DNA of 5,818 bases from Caryophanales bacterium UBA3620 (GTDB taxonomy: Bacteria > Bacillota_I > Bacilli_A > RF39 > UBA660), in the NCBI GenBank assembly GCA_002375205.1, contig DFLL01000001.1, forward strand, positions 3,502 through 9,319. The letters are read 5' to 3'. The position numbers and the translations under genes were made by a program. Shown here piece by piece: positions 4,139 through 5,818 of the stretch. The notes below the pieces were generated by a model. It was given only the letters and a program-made list of their open reading frames with translations, searched no databases and was not told the origin of the DNA. The first letter of the stretch is position 1, and each line of letters opens with the position of its first letter.

Positions 4139-5661
4139 TTAAAAAGTGTTAGAGGGTTAATATGATTACCGTAGGCAGCACCAATTCTTAAACCAAAATG
4201 TAAATGTGTACCTCCATATGGATTACGTGGACTAGGTACTGGTACACAGTTTCCTGTATTACCCATCGTACCGATTTTTTGACCACGTGCGACAGTCTGA
4301 CCAGGGCTTACATATACATCTTTCATATGCATATAAACAGTATAATAACCACCAACATTATGATTGATAAGAACATAATTTCCTTGTCCACCATTACAGC
4401 TAGTATAACCGGGAATACAACCAGTACCGATTGCATGAACAACGCCATTATTGGCAGCATATATTGATGCGCCATATCCAACATAAATATCTAAACCTGT
4501 ATGAAGTGTTCCCCAACGATATTCAAAATAAGATGTAATAGTATATGGTCTATCAGTAGGCCATTGCCAATAACTTAAATCAGCAACATTAGGAGCATAC
4601 TTATCACCTTTAACAATAATTCTATTAATCGCAGGCTTAAGGTTAGTCGTAGAATCTACAATACCAGAAATAAGTTGACCATTAATATATTGGCTCTTTC
4701 TTGTAACTCTATCTAGACCATTTTCTCCTTCACGAACAACAGCCGTATAACCAATGTATTGTGTTGAATCATATTCAGTTTCCGTATCAAATGCTCTTTC
4801 TTCATCACTAACACTATGAATATCCACGACTACCGAAATAATTGGTTTAATAAGTCCAACATAAACAACTTGTGATTCATATAACAAATTATTCTCACTC
4901 GTAAACTCTGGATTAGCCACCAAAAATTCTTGTACATTAAGCTTATGATTATTAGCAATAGACTCAATAGTATCATCCGCAGTAACCACATAAGTTTCCT
5001 GCTCATCTAAAGTACCATATAACAAATATTTACTCAATGATTCAACATCAGTAAATATAGTTTTATCCGTAGGTATTAAAACTTCTTTATAAGTAATATT
5101 TTCTTGTATATCAATATTTTCAATTAAACTACCAAGTTCTTTAATTTCTTCCTGTGTACCGTTTATGAACTTAGTATAATCTTCTTCTGGCACAAAAGCT
5201 TTTATTGTATTAACAACAGCTTTATCAAAAATATCCTTTGATAAAACATATAATGTTTTCTTTTCATAATCCTCTACTTCCGGATTATCAATACTAATTT
5301 GATACCCTTTAACAGTAAACTTCTTACTACTAATAATGCGACTATATACTTGTTCATTACTGCTTACCATAATATCGTACGTAAAATTTTTCTTTATTTC
5401 TACCCCATCAGGAGTATATACAGTATCAACATTATACTTCTTTTTTAATTCTTCTTCCTTTTCATTAATATATTCTTCAAAACTTTTTTTGGAAGCCAAA
5501 TTACCAATCATTTTACCATCTAAATAAACAGTATAAACAGTACTTGGTTCTTTATTAATATTTCTCACAAAAGAAAATATAAATATACATAAACTAACTA
5601 AAATAGTTAAAACAATAATACCAAATCCCCATTTACTATTATTATTTTGCACTACTTTCAC
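4135..5661 (-). CDS. Membrane-anchored LysM-G5-M23 peptidoglycan endopeptidase
   Basis: 508 residues. Layout: short cytoplasmic tail, one membrane anchor (about 12-33), an extracellular region with a charged helical part (55-80), a LysM peptidoglycan-binding domain (about 223-270), a G5 domain (about 275-352, with ETEYDSTQYIGY and GENGLDRVTRKSQYING) and a C-terminal M23 (LytM/lysostaphin-type) zinc peptidase (about 365-508). The M23 residues are complete: HTGLD (H387, D391), YMHM (H445) and THLHFG (H486, H488). It probably cuts peptide cross-bridges in the wall. Two insertions carry C415, C422 and C472. No ATG exists before residue 51, and a TAA at 5673-5671 blocks longer forms, so the start is GTG, at 5661 or (better spaced from GGGAG) at 5652. 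It overlaps dnaB by 20 bases and walJ by 4. The neighbourhood fits WalRK-type wall control, but I see no WalR site. Confidence 0.93.
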   Translation of the reverse strand: MKVVQNNNSKWGFGIIVLTILVSLCIFIFSFVRNINKEPSTVYTVYLDGKMIGNLASKKSFEEYINEKEEELKKKYNVDTVYTPDGVEIKKNFTYDIMVSSNEQVYSRIISSKKFTVKGYQISIDNPEVEDYEKKTLYVLSKDIFDKAVVNTIKAFVPEEDYTKFINGTQEEIKELGSLIENIDIQENITYKEVLIPTDKTIFTDVESLSKYLLYGTLDEQETYVVTADDTIESIANNHKLNVQEFLVANPEFTSENNLLYESQVVYVGLIKPIISVVVDIHSVSDEERAFDTETEYDSTQYIGYTAVVREGENGLDRVTRKSQYINGQLISGIVDSTTNLKPAINRIIVKGDKYAPNVADLSYWQWPTDRPYTITSYFEYRWGTLHTGLDIYVGYGASIYAANNGVVHAIGTGCIPGYTSCNGGQGNYVLINHNVGGYYTVYMHMKDVYVSPGQTVARGQKIGTMGNTGNCVPVPSPRNPYGGTHLHFGLRIGAAYGNHINPLTLFK

Positions 5662-5818
5662 TCTCCCTCTTTATCGATAAAAATGTTGATGTTCTCTTTT
5701 TAAATAATAAATCAATAGTAGCAGTAGGACCATTTCTATGTTTTAGTATAATAAGCTGGATTGGATTAGGAACATTATCACCTACAGGTACTTCAACATC
5801 CGGTGCATGAAGAGCAGC
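5642..5818 (-). CDS. dnaB: Replicative DNA helicase DnaB, C-terminal end (partial)
   Basis: Only the last 58 residues lie in the window; the gene continues beyond the right edge. The fragment includes IQLIILKHRNGPTATIDLLF, which corresponds to the conserved strand-hairpin-strand near the end of DnaB-family helicases (typically ...IIAKQRNGPTGTV.L.F), followed by a short basic/serine tail and TAA at 5644-5642. DnaB is the hexameric ATP-driven helicase that unwinds DNA ahead of the fork (called DnaC in B. subtilis). The segment just before the hairpin (ALHAPDVEVPVGDN) is less typical. The reading frame overlaps the M23 peptidase start by 20 bases. In B. subtilis the helicase gene also lies close to the wal locus, which supports the identification. 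A DnaB-like paralogue cannot be excluded from so short a piece. Confidence 0.85.
   Translation of the reverse strand, partial: AALHAPDVEVPVGDNVPNPIQLIILKHRNGPTATIDLLFKKRTSTFLSIKRESESSAK

Noticed and set aside
4204..4467. Plus-strand 87-residue open frame opposite the M23 domain
   Set aside because: It is antisense to the catalytic domain, rich in Thr/Ile/Ser, with no ribosome site and no family resemblance.
5336..5527. Plus-strand 63-residue open frame opposite the N-terminal part of the peptidase
   Set aside because: Hydrophobic, Ser/Phe-rich shadow without a start signal.

Overview
All ten genes lie on the minus strand, so the window is read from right to left. The DNA is very AT-rich (roughly 25-30% G+C by eye). 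Gene content points to a low-GC Bacillota (Firmicute) that probably forms endospores: YabG, a protease known only from spore formers, sits beside Veg and SpoVG. TGA ends two genes exactly where their families end, and conserved tryptophans use TGG. The standard bacterial code therefore applies and a Mycoplasma-type organism is unlikely. An uncultured gut Bacilli or Clostridia lineage would fit, but the species cannot be named from this sequence.

Layout in transcription order. (1) 5818-1446, a tightly packed run: 3' end of the replicative helicase gene dnaB; a membrane-anchored LysM-G5-M23 cell-wall peptidase; walJ (metallo-beta-lactamase fold); rlmH (23S rRNA pseudouridine methyltransferase); a zinc-ribbon membrane protein of unknown role; rsmA/ksgA (16S rRNA dimethyltransferase); and an unrecognised 91-residue protein. 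Junctions are overlaps or gaps of at most 13 bases, and a hairpin-plus-T-tract terminator at 1443-1417 closes the run. (2) 1418-399: a sporulation-type promoter candidate resembling sigma-E sites, then yabG and veg separated by 2 bases. (3) 353-4: a good sigma-A-type promoter, spoVG, and a terminator whose stem begins in the spoVG stop codon.

The window joins two neighbourhoods that B. subtilis keeps on opposite sides of oriC: dnaC/wal/rlmH and ksgA-yabG-veg...spoVG. Here they are compacted into one co-directional block, lacking walRKHI and htrA on one side and rnmV, sspF, ispE, purR and yabJ on the other. Functionally it combines replication, wall remodelling, late rRNA modification and sporulation or developmental regulators.

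There is no gene-free stretch above 300 bases; the two real intergenic gaps (287-398 and 1376-1445) carry the promoters and the internal terminator. I found no mobile element, CRISPR array, tRNA, rRNA or riboswitch. Most genes are familiar housekeeping or sporulation genes. The least explained items are the 91-residue orphan, the zinc-ribbon protein, the cysteine-bearing insertions in the M23 domain, and the placing of veg behind a spore-protease promoter.
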